Shown here one piece after another: positions 1 to 11,067 of a stretch of DNA of 64,000 bases. The position numbers and the translations under genes are program-made. Origin of the DNA: Flavobacteriaceae bacterium. GTDB lineage: Bacteria > Bacteroidota > Bacteroidia > Flavobacteriales > Flavobacteriaceae. The DNA is taken from the NCBI GenBank assembly GCA_022428005.1, contig JAKMDI010000023.1:1-64000 (forward strand). Direction: 5' to 3'. Numbering within the stretch: position 1 is the first letter of the stretch; each line of letters opens with the position of its first letter. Below the pieces are notes generated by a model that was not told the DNA's origin, did not search any database, and saw only the letters and a program-made list of their open reading frames with translations.

Positions 1-206
1 GGTGGTACTTTTATTTGTTCTGTGATTGGAATTTCCTCATCGTCATCGTCCTCAACATTCAATCTTTCATATCCATAACCATCTCTATCGTAGGTTTTCC
101 ACTCAATAGCTTGCCAGGATATAAACAAGATGGAACTCAGGCCAATAATGAAGTATAAACCGCTGTTTTTGGATAAATCTGCTTTTTCGTTCTTTTTGGG
201 TTGCAT
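1..206 (-). CDS. TonB-like energy transducer, N-terminus only (cut by window edge)
   Basis: The reading frame starts at an ATG at 206 and runs off the window's left edge after 68 codons. It has a short lysine-rich head, one membrane segment (LYFIIGLSSILFISW), then a charged stretch with a run of acidic residues and EEIPITEQIKVPP. This layout (cytoplasmic head, single anchor, acidic then proline-containing periplasmic region) matches the N-termini of flavobacterial TonB-family proteins, which pass proton-motive force to outer-membrane receptors. The C-terminal TonB domain lies outside the window, so the family call is inferred from the N-terminus and from the gene's position downstream of gcvH. 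Confidence 0.6.
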   Translation of the reverse strand, partial: MQPKKNEKADLSKNSGLYFIIGLSSILFISWQAIEWKTYDRDGYGYERLNVEDDDDEEIPITEQIKVP

Positions 207-282
207 TTTAAGGATATATTATCTTTGCTAAACTAAAAAAAAATCAAGACAAAACAAGTTTTTTTTATGATAGTGTAGGGTT

Positions 283-663
283 TTACGCTTGAATTAGTTC
301 CTTGTATTGGTCAGGACTGAGTAGATTGTTTAATTGACCGGGGTCTTCCATTTTCAATTTTATCATCCAACCCTTGTTGTAAGGATCTTCATTTACTGCC
401 TCGGGAGTATCTTCCAGGGCGGCATTGAATTCGGTTATATCGCCACCGATGGGCATGAATAAATCCGACACGGTTTTTACCGCTTCTACAGTTCCGAAAA
501 CCGCTTCTGCAGCAAGGCTATCGCCTTCAGTTTCAATTTCCACATACACGATGTCACCCAGCTCCTGCTGTGCAAAATCAGTGATTCCTATGGTGGCAAT
601 TTCGCCTTCTACTTTGACCCATTCGTGGTCCTTACTGTAAAGGAGATCGGAAGGAATATTCAT
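283..663 (-). CDS. gcvH: Glycine cleavage system H protein
   Basis: This 126-residue lipoyl carrier shuttles the aminomethyl group from P protein to T protein during glycine cleavage in the cytoplasm. The lipoylation site is visible as AVKTVSD with Lys63, in the usual context (FGTVEAVKTVSDLFMP). The length is normal for the family and the ATG start gives the conserved N-terminus MNIPSDLLYSKDHEW. It lies 44 bp downstream of sprA on the same strand. The genes for P and T proteins are not in this window, so the link to sprA is positional rather than metabolic. Confidence 0.96.
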   Translation of the reverse strand: MNIPSDLLYSKDHEWVKVEGEIATIGITDFAQQELGDIVYVEIETEGDSLAAEAVFGTVEAVKTVSDLFMPIGGDITEFNAALEDTPEAVNEDPYNKGWMIKLKMEDPGQLNNLLSPDQYKELIQA

Positions 664-707
664 TAAATATTTTTTTAATTAGAACAGCAAAGTAATGCAA
701 TTCAACT

Positions 708-3700
708 TTAGTTTCCAAAATTATAACGGATCGTAAATCCAGACCGAATAGAGGTCTGAGGAAAAGCTGTTGATATTGCGAATTCAGAGAAATTGTGGTC
801 GTAAAAAAAGGCGCTGGTTAAGTTTTTTGAAAGATTATAATTCGCTGAGAATTTAATAGACATAAGCGTTTGACCCGCCGTCACTTGGTTGTTGTCGTAC
901 TCTAAATTTCTGAGTATGGTAATGTTTTTCCGATAAGAAAAATCTGCCTTAAGGTTGAGGTCACCGCTGAGCATCACCCTTCTACCGCCCAAGCTGGTTC
1001 TGATTCTCAAATCTTTGAGACGGTATCCCATACCGACTACGTATTCATTTCCAGATTGTTCCGTGAGCAGGCTATTTTCTAAACTCAATGACAATGCGCG
1101 ATCTTTTCTCAATTCAGCAAGAATTTTAAGAGAGTTTTTAAACTCCACATCTAAACGCACCAAGGGATTGAATTGCTCCGCTAAGTTGATGTTGGAATAA
1201 AAATTGGGGTTCATGATGTCGCCCAGCTTGTCCATTAGCAAAGGTTGGGAGGGGTCGTAATCCAGGTTGGACTGGAAGTTGGTTAAGGTATAACTCGATC
1301 TGTAACCATGGGCAATTGAGAATCTGTTAAAAATTCTGCCTAAGGATTTTATTTTGGTGAGTCCTGTATATTTAAGATTCCAATTGGGCAGGGGTGTGCT
1401 TTTAATGGGGTCAAAGGAGACTTTTTCGGGATTGGCGCCAGTGTAAGCTGCCAGGAATGAGGTAACCAAAACTGTTTGGTGATTTTTGCTGTATCCCTGA
1501 GGGAAGCCATCTTCGTCCCTGTTGGCGGTCGAAACACCATTTTCTGCTGCCAAACGGTTGGCGACAACCATGCGGTGCTCCCTGAAATTTTTAAAGTTCT
1601 TATTGACGATGCCAGTACCTCCAGAAAAAGCGGTCTTGATTAAAATGGTCGACATTCCAAAGTTTCCATATTCATTGACATTAAGGGTACTGTAATCATT
1701 TCCATCTACCAGAAAATTTTCAGATAAATTATTTGAAAAATTACGCTCAGCATTCAAATCGATGGTCAAATCTTTCAGGGGATTGACCTGGGCCGAAACG
1801 TTGAGCTTGTTGTTGTGAACTTGAACAAAAGGCTCATTGAAATTCGGGAAATTGGTCAACCAGCCCCTTTTGGCAACTTCATATCGGACATCGGCCTGGC
1901 TTCCAAAAATAAAGCCAAAAGAAGGATCTGTAGTACCCAAAAAACCTACGTTGGGAAGATAGCCTGGAAGTACCTTTCCATTGTTTTCAGAATAGTTAAA
2001 CTGCACCCTTTTAACAGAAGATAAGACATCTATAATCGTGGTTGCTCCTTTTTTAAACAGCTTGTTTTTTGGCTTTTTTTCATCATTTTCGGGCGTTTGT
2101 TTGTCATTTGAATTGGCCAATGCAAAAGGCTGGTTAAAAGGGGATTTTTTAGATTTTAATCCTAAAATGGTGTAGAGTTTATCAAAAGAAATGGATCCAG
2201 TCAACGTTTTTGTATTGGCATTTTGAATGGTGTTTACTTGGCCTAACATCTGCCCGTCGTCGTTGACTACAGCCGCCATGGCATTGGAACCTCTTTGCCA
2301 ACTAAAATCTCCTGTGTAGTTGTAATTGGCGTCGATAAAACTCAAAAATGGTATGAGCCGTAATGGGATTTTATAATTCAGTGATAGCGATTGAAAATGG
2401 CGATCTGTTAGTCCTGTATCCCAAATTCCATCCCAAATTCCCAAGTCTTTATTGACCCTTCCAAAGGGGTTGTTAGGATCGTCCTCAAAAAAGTTTCTTA
2501 CAATATTGTTGTTGGAAGCCGTAAAGTTAAATCGCAAGGATCGGGTTAGATTTTGATTGATGGTATAGGACCAGTCAAAAAGGTAATTTCTCAGCTGGAG
2601 ATCCGGAAGGGGAATCTGTTCACCCGTACTAGCCCCTTCCATGTAAACTTGTCGAAAACGCTGACTGCTAAAATCACGGTTAATGGAAGATGTAATTTCC
2701 AGGTTACTGGGCATCAAATTAAAATTAAGCTCCTTTAGCCACTGCCAATATTTTTTTCTATTCAAAGCCGCCATTTTCCTAAATGGATTGATTTCAAGTG
2801 TTTTAAAGGAATGCCCGTAATTAACCCCCATCTGGAGGTTTTGGTCCCGTTGATTTTCAACTTCATAATCATGGTGAAAAAGTTCATTATAAGCATAAGA
2901 AAAGTCGAAGTTTTCGGGGCTGTAGAAACGCGTAGGCCGCTCTGTGGTTTTATTTTTTCTTATTCCGATCAGGCTGATACTTTTCCTTTGGGTGTAGTCT
3001 ATGGCCTGGTTGTTTATAGAATCTCTTTGACTGCCCCTTTTGGAGGCGTCTAAACGATCTTCCAAGAGTATGTCTTGGTAAAATGGGTCGTATTCAGGGG
3101 TGATAAAAGTTTCTCCCACATTGATGTTCAGGGGAACTTGTAGGCCCCATTTTTTGGGTAAAAGCTGTCCCAAATTGATATTGGTCACCACGTCATATTG
3201 CTTCATGTCCTCCCGATTGCTCTGATTGGGAGTTTGGTCCAAGGCCCCAAAACCAATGGTAGACATTCTCGCGGTTGCAGATAAATTGGCAAAATCGGCA
3301 ACATTAGCATCCATGGCACCCACAGCTGCCCAACCGCCTTTTGAATCTATCCCTGCAATCCGTAATTCGTTAAACCACACCTCCCCACAAAGTTCGTCCC
3401 CCAGTTGTTGTGAAGGGTTTTTAACGCCGATCATCAGGGTTTTTATAGACCCCAATGAGGGGTTTCCTTTTACTGCAAATTTATAACGCTTAAACCCAGG
3501 CAAAGCACTGATAGGGGAAAACTCACTAACAGGGTTGAGCTCTTCATCAAAGTAGGCCACCCTGCTAAAACTCGCATTATTGATGGCAGCAGCTTTTAGT
3601 TTTGCCAGTAGCTTGAGGGGTACCTCCAACGCGTTGGATTCCGGTTGCCAAACCTCCTCTGCTGTGAGCTTGTTGCTGGAGCTCTCTGCGTAGTCCGAGG

Positions 3701-6700
3701 GTTTTAAAGGAATTTCGATTTGATAATAATTGTCTAAAAAGTCGGTTCCCAATCGAATAAAAGCCACCAAGCGACGGTCGTAATCTTCGGCCGTACCTTC
3801 CCCTGGCAAGGGCTCTTGCCCCACGATTGACTCTGCGTGTAAAAACATCTTGAGGTTTTTGTATTGCCGCAGGTCAACATTTACATTTTTATAAACGGCC
3901 CTTGAATCCATAGGCTGAAGATCACAAATTCTAAAGGACAAGGACTGTTCGTTTTGACGGACAATGGTATTGTTGTTGTTGATTTGTTCCCGCTGAATAT
4001 CCGGTGGTAAAACATAATTGATGGGTATTCGGTTTTCATTTTCCAAAATATTCACGGTGCTGATGTCTACTGTTGTGTTGCTATAGTTGGGGAGTTCTTT
4101 GTTAAGCTTTTGATTGTATCGCCTCCAATCTCCCCTGACCAAATCCAATGTACCAAATCGCAGTACTACGGGATGTGAAAACCCCTTGAGCAACATTCTC
4201 ATAAACCTTATGGAACGTAAATCTTCTATGTTATTGACGGCCTCAAAATATTCTTCAAACTGGGTGTCTTCATAATAACCCTTTTGAACAGGCACCTTAA
4301 ACTGAATCCATCGGGTGGTGATTTCATCTCCGTTGGGTACTACGACTTTTACATTTTCACGAACATCGGTAATGAAGGGATGACTGCCCACTCCCATAGA
4401 TTTCGATATGGGGATTCGATATTCAAAGTAACTGTCGATGGTATTCATACTTTGGTCTCGATTGATGTCCTCAGAATCCGGCTCAGTGGTATTTCCTCTG
4501 TCGGTATCAGAAAAACCGATGGGTGCATTCCCTTCGGTGCCATTGTAATTTTTGTAACGGTCTAAAATACCTCCATCTGCTGCTACAAAAAATTGATAGT
4601 TGTCCCGCGCAGGATCTTCTGAGGGGCCATTGGTATAAATCAATCGCTCTTGGCTGTCGTCCAAGCCATCGAACCCAACGTCCTGAACTGCCCTGTCCTC
4701 AGCGACAGTGTTAAAGGCGTAGAGAAGGGACTGTGTGGAAGGTACTTTTCCCCAGGAGGTCTGGTGCACCAAGTTTTGGGCGGTGGGTCCTGGCAAGCCA
4801 TTTTCAAATTGTTTCCGGCCGTCTTTGAGAATATCCTCGGAAATATTCCCCAAATGGAAATACAGCGATCCCAAGTCATCTTGTTCAGAGGGTACTTCGT
4901 CAAAGGTATCCAATAACCAAAATTCAATGAATTCAACATTCGATTGTTCAAAATTGGTCGCATTAATCGCGCGCATAATCCCCCCCCAGTTCTCCTTTTT
5001 ATCTGCTTTAAATTCCGCTGCTGTGACATTGTTATAAGGACCAATTTCATCTGGGTAGTAGGCCAAGTCAAGGGTGTTTTGAACGGTGGTTGTCCCTTGA
5101 ACCAAATCTTGTTCTGGAAAAATCTCTTTGATAAAAATCCTGCGTGTAGTATTGAGGGAAATATCATCGTTGTTGATCCCCGAGGGTCTTCCACCGGCGT
5201 AAAAAATTGGATCAATGGAGTACCAAGCCATTTTTGCCCTTCCAAACCCCGCTTTAAGGTCGTTGTTAAGTGCATCAGCCCCTTTGAAGTTTTTATAGGG
5301 AATACTGGAAAGTTTCCACGAATTAAATCCCTTGATATCGATGTTGGTTTGAGCACCTTCAAAATCATCAATATAGACGTTGGATTCTCCTTGCAGCTGG
5401 GTGTTTTTTGGTTTGCCTGCAATGAGGTTTGCTACTTCACCCCTAAAGGATAAATTGGAGGGAACATTGGTTTTGATGGTTGGTATTTTGTTTACCCAAC
5501 GGGTTAAAAATGGCAGTTCGGTAGAAAAATTGGTATTGAAACCGATCATGGTATTGTTTACAGGCTCCGTCCCATAATTTGCTTTTTGGGTCAGTGGGTT
5601 TTCACTAAGGTTGAGTAGGGTCGCCCCAAAAACAACTTTATCACTGACTTTATGAACCAAGTTGAACCCCGAAAATCTTTTGTTTTGTTGATTGAAAAAA
5701 GAGTTGTTTTCTACCGAAATATTTATGGGAATATTTGAGGCCTCCAATGCAGGATCCAAAATTTTCACCCTTCCTATGGCATAATTTACGGTATAGTCGA
5801 GTCCTTCGCGCAAGACCCTTCCTCCTGCAGTGACTTTTACTGATCCTTGAGGAACATTGAACGCACCAATAGGAATACCATCTCCTCCTTCGGACTTGTA
5901 ACGCCCTTTTAATTGGAATTTATTTTTTTCTGTGGTCTCCAATGCCGCCGCCTTGGTTCTCAGATACATGTCGTTGAAAACATACCGCTTTTGATTTGCA
6001 TTGTAGGATTCAGCGTTTTTATAATCTTCCCTTTGAGAATTTGGGTTGTCCAAAAGATCAAATAAATATTCTCCAAAAGGCTCCACATTTGGAAAAATAA
6101 TTCTTCCGTATTGGGGTTCAATGGTGACCCCCGGCAGATAATCAAAAAATCCATCTCCCTCGGGCTGGGGGTCTTGATAGAAATTGAGTTTGTCTAAATT
6201 AAATGTGTTCAACAGAATTTTTTTATTCATTTCCTCAGGCCAAATCGATTTATCTACCGGTGTCAAGTAATTGATGGGCGAGGGATCTGAGTATAGAATA
6301 CTGAGCCTGAAATCTTCTTCAGATAGTTGAAAAGCCCCAGTATTGTAAATATTTTTCATCATTAAATCCCAGATGGGTTGCCGCACGTCAGTAATATTAC
6401 TTTTTAGAAGTTTTACGACCAAACTGTTGTTGTTGATCGCCTGAGTCCCGCCTTCAGGGTTTTGTGTTACCGATGTGGATTCTATACTGCCATTGGCAAA
6501 TTCCCCTACTTGATATACTTTCCCTCTGTAGGTATATTGAAACGCTACCGCCAATACTTCATCGTTGCTCAACCTTTGGTTTAAAGATATATAGCCCAGT
6601 TGTGGGTGCAGTTTATATTCATTTGAATTCAGTTTTCTTGCGCTTTCTAAAACGGCATAGTCAAATCCTTCGTTGATGGCATTGCTGTTGGCACCAAAAG

Positions 6701-8180
6701 AACGCGCTATCGATGCAATATCTCTAATGTCATTGCTCATTATCCCTCCCCTGCCGATCGACTCTGGATCCAATCGGTTGTTTTCATTGGAAGGAGGGCT
6801 GGTCAAACTTTTTCCGGTAAAAAAATTGGTGATTTTATCGTCGAGGGTGGTTTTGTTGGGATCACTTTCCGCTAAATCTTGAAAACCAACTACATTCCTA
6901 ATATTTTGGGTTTGGGACCCTCGGTTGGTAATCCAAATTTCAATTCTGGTAATCTGAATGGGAGAGTTGATATAGGGATAGTTCTTAAGAAATTTGTCGT
7001 AATTGTCCCTAAAATACTGAGCCAGAAAGTAGTGCCGATCCTCTTCATAATCCAAGGCGAATATATTAAACTCTTGAAGGGTTCCCCCACCTTGCGCTAC
7101 GACGTTTTGGGACTGTGAGCGTTGCTCAGAAAAAACGGCTGACAGGGTGGTTTTACCAAATTTGAGGTCGGTTCTTACCCCAAACAGGCTTTGTGCTCCT
7201 TGAATGAGGTTGCTGTTTAAAGGCATACTTATGTTCCCTATACTTATATTCTGCAAAATGGCGTCTTCAGTAACTTTCCCGTTGAGATAGTCAGCCACGT
7301 TGTTACCGACCCCCATAGCAGTGATATCGGAAGTGTTTTCTGCTTTAGATTTTAGATCGAGTATTTTTTGGCGGGCTTCGTCGTAGGTACTCTGAAAATC
7401 TCCAATTTTTTGCTGCACGCCAGCGGCTTTTTCGGTAATATTTTTGGTTTTATCCAGCGCATTTTGTGCCCTATCTCCCAGCCTACTGCGCTGCGCATCT
7501 CCCAGCTCTGGAATGATCTCCGAAATTTCGGCGATCTGAATCGGATTAAATTCAATTTTAACCAGATTTTGAAAATCAAAAGTAGACTCCGTGTCGTAGT
7601 TGGCGGTGATCTGCAAGCGCTCCCCTATTTTTCCCAGCAAGCTGAGGCTGATTCTTTGATCAAAATCAAAACCAAAACTCCGGCGATTTCTCGGAGAGGC
7701 AGCAGGGTTATCATTTTTCTGATAACGGACTCCTAAGTCAATTCCTACAGATCCTTGGGGAACAATATCAATCACATTACTCCCAAAAACAGATTGAAAA
7801 AATTTGCTGTTTACATAGACTTCTGGAAGAAGATTTTTCTGAGTTTCGCTTAAATTTTCAGCGTTCCCAGAAAGGGCAGCAATTTTTTCTTGGAAATACC
7901 CTTTCATTTGCTCCGCCAACACCATGGCTTGAAATTCTTTAACACTCATCACCAACGGAGTGTTTACTGGATAACCGCCTATGGTTTCGGTGTAAATATA
8001 CATGCCAGATGAGGCATCATAAGTGTATTTTGAACTGATGTTCTTGGTCTGCGTAAGTTTGGATTTGGACAAATCATAGCTGCTTTCCTGCTGTCCCCAC
8101 AGTGTGATACTACATATTAAAAGAAGTGGAAGTAGGAGATAATTTAAGTTTAATTTTTTATCCTTTTTTTTACAGATCAA
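708..8180 (-). CDS. sprA: SprA, type IX secretion outer-membrane translocon
   Basis: This giant outer-membrane protein of 2490 residues forms the beta-barrel channel through which type IX secretion exports gliding adhesins and enzymes. It has an N-terminal signal peptide (hydrophobic LLLPLLLICSITL, then WGQQE) and ends in a phenylalanine-containing beta strand (FTIRYNFGN) typical of barrel insertion. Its length agrees with SprA/Sov proteins, which are about 2400-2500 residues. The only start that keeps the signal peptide is a TTG at 8180, six bases after the ruvA stop; the next in-frame ATG is about 60 codons further in. It is probably co-transcribed with ruvA and followed by gcvH. Other type IX components are not in this window. 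Confidence 0.96.
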   Translation of the reverse strand: MICKKKDKKLNLNYLLLPLLLICSITLWGQQESSYDLSKSKLTQTKNISSKYTYDASSGMYIYTETIGGYPVNTPLVMSVKEFQAMVLAEQMKGYFQEKIAALSGNAENLSETQKNLLPEVYVNSKFFQSVFGSNVIDIVPQGSVGIDLGVRYQKNDNPAASPRNRRSFGFDFDQRISLSLLGKIGERLQITANYDTESTFDFQNLVKIEFNPIQIAEISEIIPELGDAQRSRLGDRAQNALDKTKNITEKAAGVQQKIGDFQSTYDEARQKILDLKSKAENTSDITAMGVGNNVADYLNGKVTEDAILQNISIGNISMPLNSNLIQGAQSLFGVRTDLKFGKTTLSAVFSEQRSQSQNVVAQGGGTLQEFNIFALDYEEDRHYFLAQYFRDNYDKFLKNYPYINSPIQITRIEIWITNRGSQTQNIRNVVGFQDLAESDPNKTTLDDKITNFFTGKSLTSPPSNENNRLDPESIGRGGIMSNDIRDIASIARSFGANSNAINEGFDYAVLESARKLNSNEYKLHPQLGYISLNQRLSNDEVLAVAFQYTYRGKVYQVGEFANGSIESTSVTQNPEGGTQAINNNSLVVKLLKSNITDVRQPIWDLMMKNIYNTGAFQLSEEDFRLSILYSDPSPINYLTPVDKSIWPEEMNKKILLNTFNLDKLNFYQDPQPEGDGFFDYLPGVTIEPQYGRIIFPNVEPFGEYLFDLLDNPNSQREDYKNAESYNANQKRYVFNDMYLRTKAAALETTEKNKFQLKGRYKSEGGDGIPIGAFNVPQGSVKVTAGGRVLREGLDYTVNYAIGRVKILDPALEASNIPINISVENNSFFNQQNKRFSGFNLVHKVSDKVVFGATLLNLSENPLTQKANYGTEPVNNTMIGFNTNFSTELPFLTRWVNKIPTIKTNVPSNLSFRGEVANLIAGKPKNTQLQGESNVYIDDFEGAQTNIDIKGFNSWKLSSIPYKNFKGADALNNDLKAGFGRAKMAWYSIDPIFYAGGRPSGINNDDISLNTTRRIFIKEIFPEQDLVQGTTTVQNTLDLAYYPDEIGPYNNVTAAEFKADKKENWGGIMRAINATNFEQSNVEFIEFWLLDTFDEVPSEQDDLGSLYFHLGNISEDILKDGRKQFENGLPGPTAQNLVHQTSWGKVPSTQSLLYAFNTVAEDRAVQDVGFDGLDDSQERLIYTNGPSEDPARDNYQFFVAADGGILDRYKNYNGTEGNAPIGFSDTDRGNTTEPDSEDINRDQSMNTIDSYFEYRIPISKSMGVGSHPFITDVRENVKVVVPNGDEITTRWIQFKVPVQKGYYEDTQFEEYFEAVNNIEDLRSIRFMRMLLKGFSHPVVLRFGTLDLVRGDWRRYNQKLNKELPNYSNTTVDISTVNILENENRIPINYVLPPDIQREQINNNNTIVRQNEQSLSFRICDLQPMDSRAVYKNVNVDLRQYKNLKMFLHAESIVGQEPLPGEGTAEDYDRRLVAFIRLGTDFLDNYYQIEIPLKPSDYAESSSNKLTAEEVWQPESNALEVPLKLLAKLKAAAINNASFSRVAYFDEELNPVSEFSPISALPGFKRYKFAVKGNPSLGSIKTLMIGVKNPSQQLGDELCGEVWFNELRIAGIDSKGGWAAVGAMDANVADFANLSATARMSTIGFGALDQTPNQSNREDMKQYDVVTNINLGQLLPKKWGLQVPLNINVGETFITPEYDPFYQDILLEDRLDASKRGSQRDSINNQAIDYTQRKSISLIGIRKNKTTERPTRFYSPENFDFSYAYNELFHHDYEVENQRDQNLQMGVNYGHSFKTLEINPFRKMAALNRKKYWQWLKELNFNLMPSNLEITSSINRDFSSQRFRQVYMEGASTGEQIPLPDLQLRNYLFDWSYTINQNLTRSLRFNFTASNNNIVRNFFEDDPNNPFGRVNKDLGIWDGIWDTGLTDRHFQSLSLNYKIPLRLIPFLSFIDANYNYTGDFSWQRGSNAMAAVVNDDGQMLGQVNTIQNANTKTLTGSISFDKLYTILGLKSKKSPFNQPFALANSNDKQTPENDEKKPKNKLFKKGATTIIDVLSSVKRVQFNYSENNGKVLPGYLPNVGFLGTTDPSFGFIFGSQADVRYEVAKRGWLTNFPNFNEPFVQVHNNKLNVSAQVNPLKDLTIDLNAERNFSNNLSENFLVDGNDYSTLNVNEYGNFGMSTILIKTAFSGGTGIVNKNFKNFREHRMVVANRLAAENGVSTANRDEDGFPQGYSKNHQTVLVTSFLAAYTGANPEKVSFDPIKSTPLPNWNLKYTGLTKIKSLGRIFNRFSIAHGYRSSYTLTNFQSNLDYDPSQPLLMDKLGDIMNPNFYSNINLAEQFNPLVRLDVEFKNSLKILAELRKDRALSLSLENSLLTEQSGNEYVVGMGYRLKDLRIRTSLGGRRVMLSGDLNLKADFSYRKNITILRNLEYDNNQVTAGQTLMSIKFSANYNLSKNLTSAFFYDHNFSEFAISTAFPQTSIRSGFTIRYNFGN

Positions 8181-8186
8181 AGAGAT

Positions 8187-8768
8187 TTAGAGTTTATTCA
8201 AAGCTCCTTTAATTGAATCTTCTACGGAAATTTCAGGGTTGCTTTGAATGAGTTTATCAACAACTTTTTCAGAGGCCTTTCTTGAATAGCCAAGAACCTC
8301 TAATGCTGATAACGTTTCTTCTTTGATTGTATTGCTTTTATGAACAGGTATTTCTTCACTTCCTTGGATGGATCTTATTTTATCTTTGAGTTCGATAATA
8401 ACACGCTGTGCTGTTTTTAATCCAATTCCTTTTACCCCTTGTATGGTTGGGACATCCTCTGATCCAATGGCCAACTGAATTTGTGCCGGTGAAAGAGAGG
8501 AAAGCATGGTTCTGGCGGTGCTGGTTCCAATGCCAGAAACGGAGATCAACAATCTAAAAACAGCTCTTTCCTGCACCGTAAAAAATCCATAAAGAATATG
8601 GGCGTCTTCTCTCACCTGTAGGTGGGTGTACAATTGTATGTTTTCATCAGCGGAAATACTGGAAAAGGTATGCAAAGAAATATTGATTTCATAACCTATT
8701 CCATTGCAGTCGACCACCACTTGGGTTGGGTTTTTTTCTATTAATTTTCCTTTGATTTGTGTGATCAT
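8187..8768 (-). CDS. ruvA: Holliday junction DNA helicase subunit RuvA
   Basis: RuvA binds four-way DNA junctions as a tetramer and loads the RuvB motor for branch migration. The 193-residue protein starts [21 protein letters not shown] (OB-fold domain), carries helix-hairpin-helix signatures (ISVSGIGTSTARTML and QGVKGIGLKTAQRVIIEL) at about residues 75-125, and ends in the small domain that contacts RuvB. Its ATG overlaps the maeB stop as ATGA, indicating translational coupling, and sprA starts six bases after its end. Its partner ruvB lies about 5 kb away on the same strand in a separate transcription unit. Confidence 0.97.
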   Translation of the reverse strand: MITQIKGKLIEKNPTQVVVDCNGIGYEINISLHTFSSISADENIQLYTHLQVREDAHILYGFFTVQERAVFRLLISVSGIGTSTARTMLSSLSPAQIQLAIGSEDVPTIQGVKGIGLKTAQRVIIELKDKIRSIQGSEEIPVHKSNTIKEETLSALEVLGYSRKASEKVVDKLIQSNPEISVEDSIKGALNKL

Positions 8769-11050
8769 ATTTTTGACTTAAGTTTAAGTTTTTCTTGGGC
8801 ATCAATTCCAGCGATGGCAGCCATATTTACCATTTCATCGACCGAGGCACCCAATTGGAGGATGTGTGCAGAATTTTCAAGACCCATCAATATGGGGCCG
8901 ATAGAGGATGTTTTTCCCAGTTCTTTTATGATTTTGTAGGTAATATTGGCAGCGTCTAAGTTGGGGAAAATTAGGGTATTTACTTTTTTATTGTTTAGGG
9001 ATGAAAAAGGAAAGCGTTCACCCAACATTTTATTGTTTAGAGCAAAATCTGATTGTATGGGGCCATCGGCAATTAAATTGGGATGAAGACGGTGTAAATA
9101 ACTCACTGCTTGCGCTACTTTTTTTGCCTGTGGGAAAGGCGAAGAACCAAAGTTATTGTAGGACAACAAGGCCACCACGGGATCTACGCCAAACATTTTC
9201 ACCACTTGTGCAGTCATGTGGGCAATCTTGGCCAATTCTTTGGCAGAGGGATCTACGTTGATAGAAGTATCTGCCAAAAAAAGCATCCCTCTTTCGGTGA
9301 GCATAAGGTTGGTCGCAGCAACTCTGTCTACCCCTTTCGCCTTAGCAATGACCTCAAAAATAGGTTTAACCACGGCAGGGTATTTTCGAGAAAACCCAGA
9401 CAACATACTGTCAGCATCGCCTGCCCTGACCATCATTGCCGCATAGTAATTTCGCTCTTTGAGTAAACTTTTACATTCATAGAGGGTTTTTCCTTTTCTT
9501 TTTTGGGTCTCCCAAAAAGCTTCGGCATAGCGCAGTCTGCTCTCACTTTGATCACTGCTCTTAGGGTCAATTATGGTAACCGTATCCTCAAAATCGATGG
9601 ATTTCATCAATTCTTCAATGGTCTCTTTATTTCCCAATAAAATAGGAATCCCAATTTTTTCTTCGTTGACAATTTGGGCAGCCTTGAGCACATCCAGTTG
9701 ATCGGCCTCGGCAAATACAATTCTTTTTGGATCGGACTTGGCCCGATCATGAATCATTCTCAATACCTTTTGATGTCCCCCTAAGCGCTCCGCCAATTCC
9801 GATTCATAGGCCTCCCAGTCATCAATGGGTTCTTGTGCAACACCAGAGGCTATGGCCGCTTTTGCCACTGCAATGGGTACATCAACAATCAGCCTTGGAT
9901 CAAAGGGTTTTGGAATAATATAGTCTTTTCCAAAGTTGAGTTTGGTTTCCTCATAGGCAATATTGACTTGCTCTGGCACAGATTGCTTTGCCAATTTCGC
10001 CAGGGCCTCTACGGCAGCCTTTTTCATGGGCTCGTTGATCTTTGTTGCTCTTACGTCCAATGCTCCTCTAAAAATAAAAGGGAACCCCAGCACATTGTTG
10101 ACTTGGTTGGGGTGGTCGGATCTGCCCGTGGCCATGATAATATCCTTTCTGGTCCTACACGCCAAGTCATAATCGATCTCTGGGGTGGGATTTGCCATTG
10201 CAAAAACAATAGGGTTTTTTGCCATGGACAGCAACATAGCCTGATCTAAAATATTGGGCTGAGACAATCCAATAAAAACATCGGCATCCTCCAAAGCCTC
10301 AGCGAGCGTGTCTAAGGTTCTGTGGGTAGCAAATTCTGCTTTTTGCGGGCTCAGGTTTGGGCGGTTTTGACGGATCACTCCCTTGCTGTCCAGCATTATT
10401 ATATTTTCTTTCTTAGCGCCAAAAGATTGATAGAGCCGTGTGCAAGAGATGGCAGCTGCTCCAGCACCCGAGACAACAATCTTTACCGAATCTATGTTTT
10501 TATTCGACAGCTCTAAAGCATTTAAAAGCGCTGCACATGAGATGATGGCAGTGCCGTGCTGGTCGTCGTGCATCAAAGGAATGTCAAGCTCTTCTTTAAG
10601 TCTGTTTTCTATTTCAAAGGCCTCAGGAGCTTTGATATCTTCCAGATTTATTCCTCCGAAAGTAGGCGCAATGGCCTTTACGGTTTGGATGAATTTTTCA
10701 GGGTCTTTTTCGTTGATTTCAATATCAAAAACATCAATGTCGGCGAATATCTTAAAAAGTAATGCCTTTCCTTCCATCACCGGTTTTGAAGCCTCTGGCC
10801 CAATGTCCCCGAGACCCAAAACGGCTGTTCCGTTGGAAATTACCGCTACCAGATTTCCCTTATTGGTGTATTTGTATACCTGGTCCAGCTGTTTTTCTAT
10901 TTCCTTACAGGGAATGGCTACTCCTGGAGAATATGCCATAGCTAAATCTCTTTGGGATCTATAGCTTTTGGTCGGTACTACTTCTGTTTTTCCAGGACGG
11001 GGCTTGGCATGGTAAACCAAAGCTTGGCGTCTTAGCTGGTTTTTATTCAT
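8765..11050 (-). CDS. maeB: NADP-dependent malic enzyme with C-terminal phosphotransacetylase-like domain
   Basis: It converts malate to pyruvate and CO2 with production of NADPH. The N-terminal half (about residues 1-430) has the malic enzyme core, including [11 protein letters not shown], the HDDQHGTA metal and malate site, and a dinucleotide-binding GAGAAAISC. The C-terminal half (about 430-761) resembles phosphate acetyltransferase ([19 protein letters not shown], ending with IGPILMGL). In the MaeB class of 750-770 residues this domain is regulatory, binding acetyl-CoA-type effectors, rather than catalytic. The gene is followed by ruvA with a 4-base overlap. A perfect TATTTTTG promoter element lies just upstream. 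Confidence 0.95.
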   Translation of the reverse strand: MNKNQLRRQALVYHAKPRPGKTEVVPTKSYRSQRDLAMAYSPGVAIPCKEIEKQLDQVYKYTNKGNLVAVISNGTAVLGLGDIGPEASKPVMEGKALLFKIFADIDVFDIEINEKDPEKFIQTVKAIAPTFGGINLEDIKAPEAFEIENRLKEELDIPLMHDDQHGTAIISCAALLNALELSNKNIDSVKIVVSGAGAAAISCTRLYQSFGAKKENIIMLDSKGVIRQNRPNLSPQKAEFATHRTLDTLAEALEDADVFIGLSQPNILDQAMLLSMAKNPIVFAMANPTPEIDYDLACRTRKDIIMATGRSDHPNQVNNVLGFPFIFRGALDVRATKINEPMKKAAVEALAKLAKQSVPEQVNIAYEETKLNFGKDYIIPKPFDPRLIVDVPIAVAKAAIASGVAQEPIDDWEAYESELAERLGGHQKVLRMIHDRAKSDPKRIVFAEADQLDVLKAAQIVNEEKIGIPILLGNKETIEELMKSIDFEDTVTIIDPKSSDQSESRLRYAEAFWETQKRKGKTLYECKSLLKERNYYAAMMVRAGDADSMLSGFSRKYPAVVKPIFEVIAKAKGVDRVAATNLMLTERGMLFLADTSINVDPSAKELAKIAHMTAQVVKMFGVDPVVALLSYNNFGSSPFPQAKKVAQAVSYLHRLHPNLIADGPIQSDFALNNKMLGERFPFSSLNNKKVNTLIFPNLDAANITYKIIKELGKTSSIGPILMGLENSAHILQLGASVDEMVNMAAIAGIDAQEKLKLKSKI

Positions 11051-11067
11051 AAACGGCTTTTCTATTA

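Noticed and set aside
220-227. TATCTTTG on the plus strand between the TonB-like gene and gcvH
   Set aside because: It matches a -7 box but would transcribe antisense into gcvH. There is no -33 element and no gene in that direction.
4640-5422. A 260-codon open frame on the minus strand inside sprA
   Set aside because: It is a shifted frame of a conserved 7.5-kb gene, with no start context and an amino-acid composition rich in Pro, Lys and Thr unlike real proteins here. It is a shadow of sprA.
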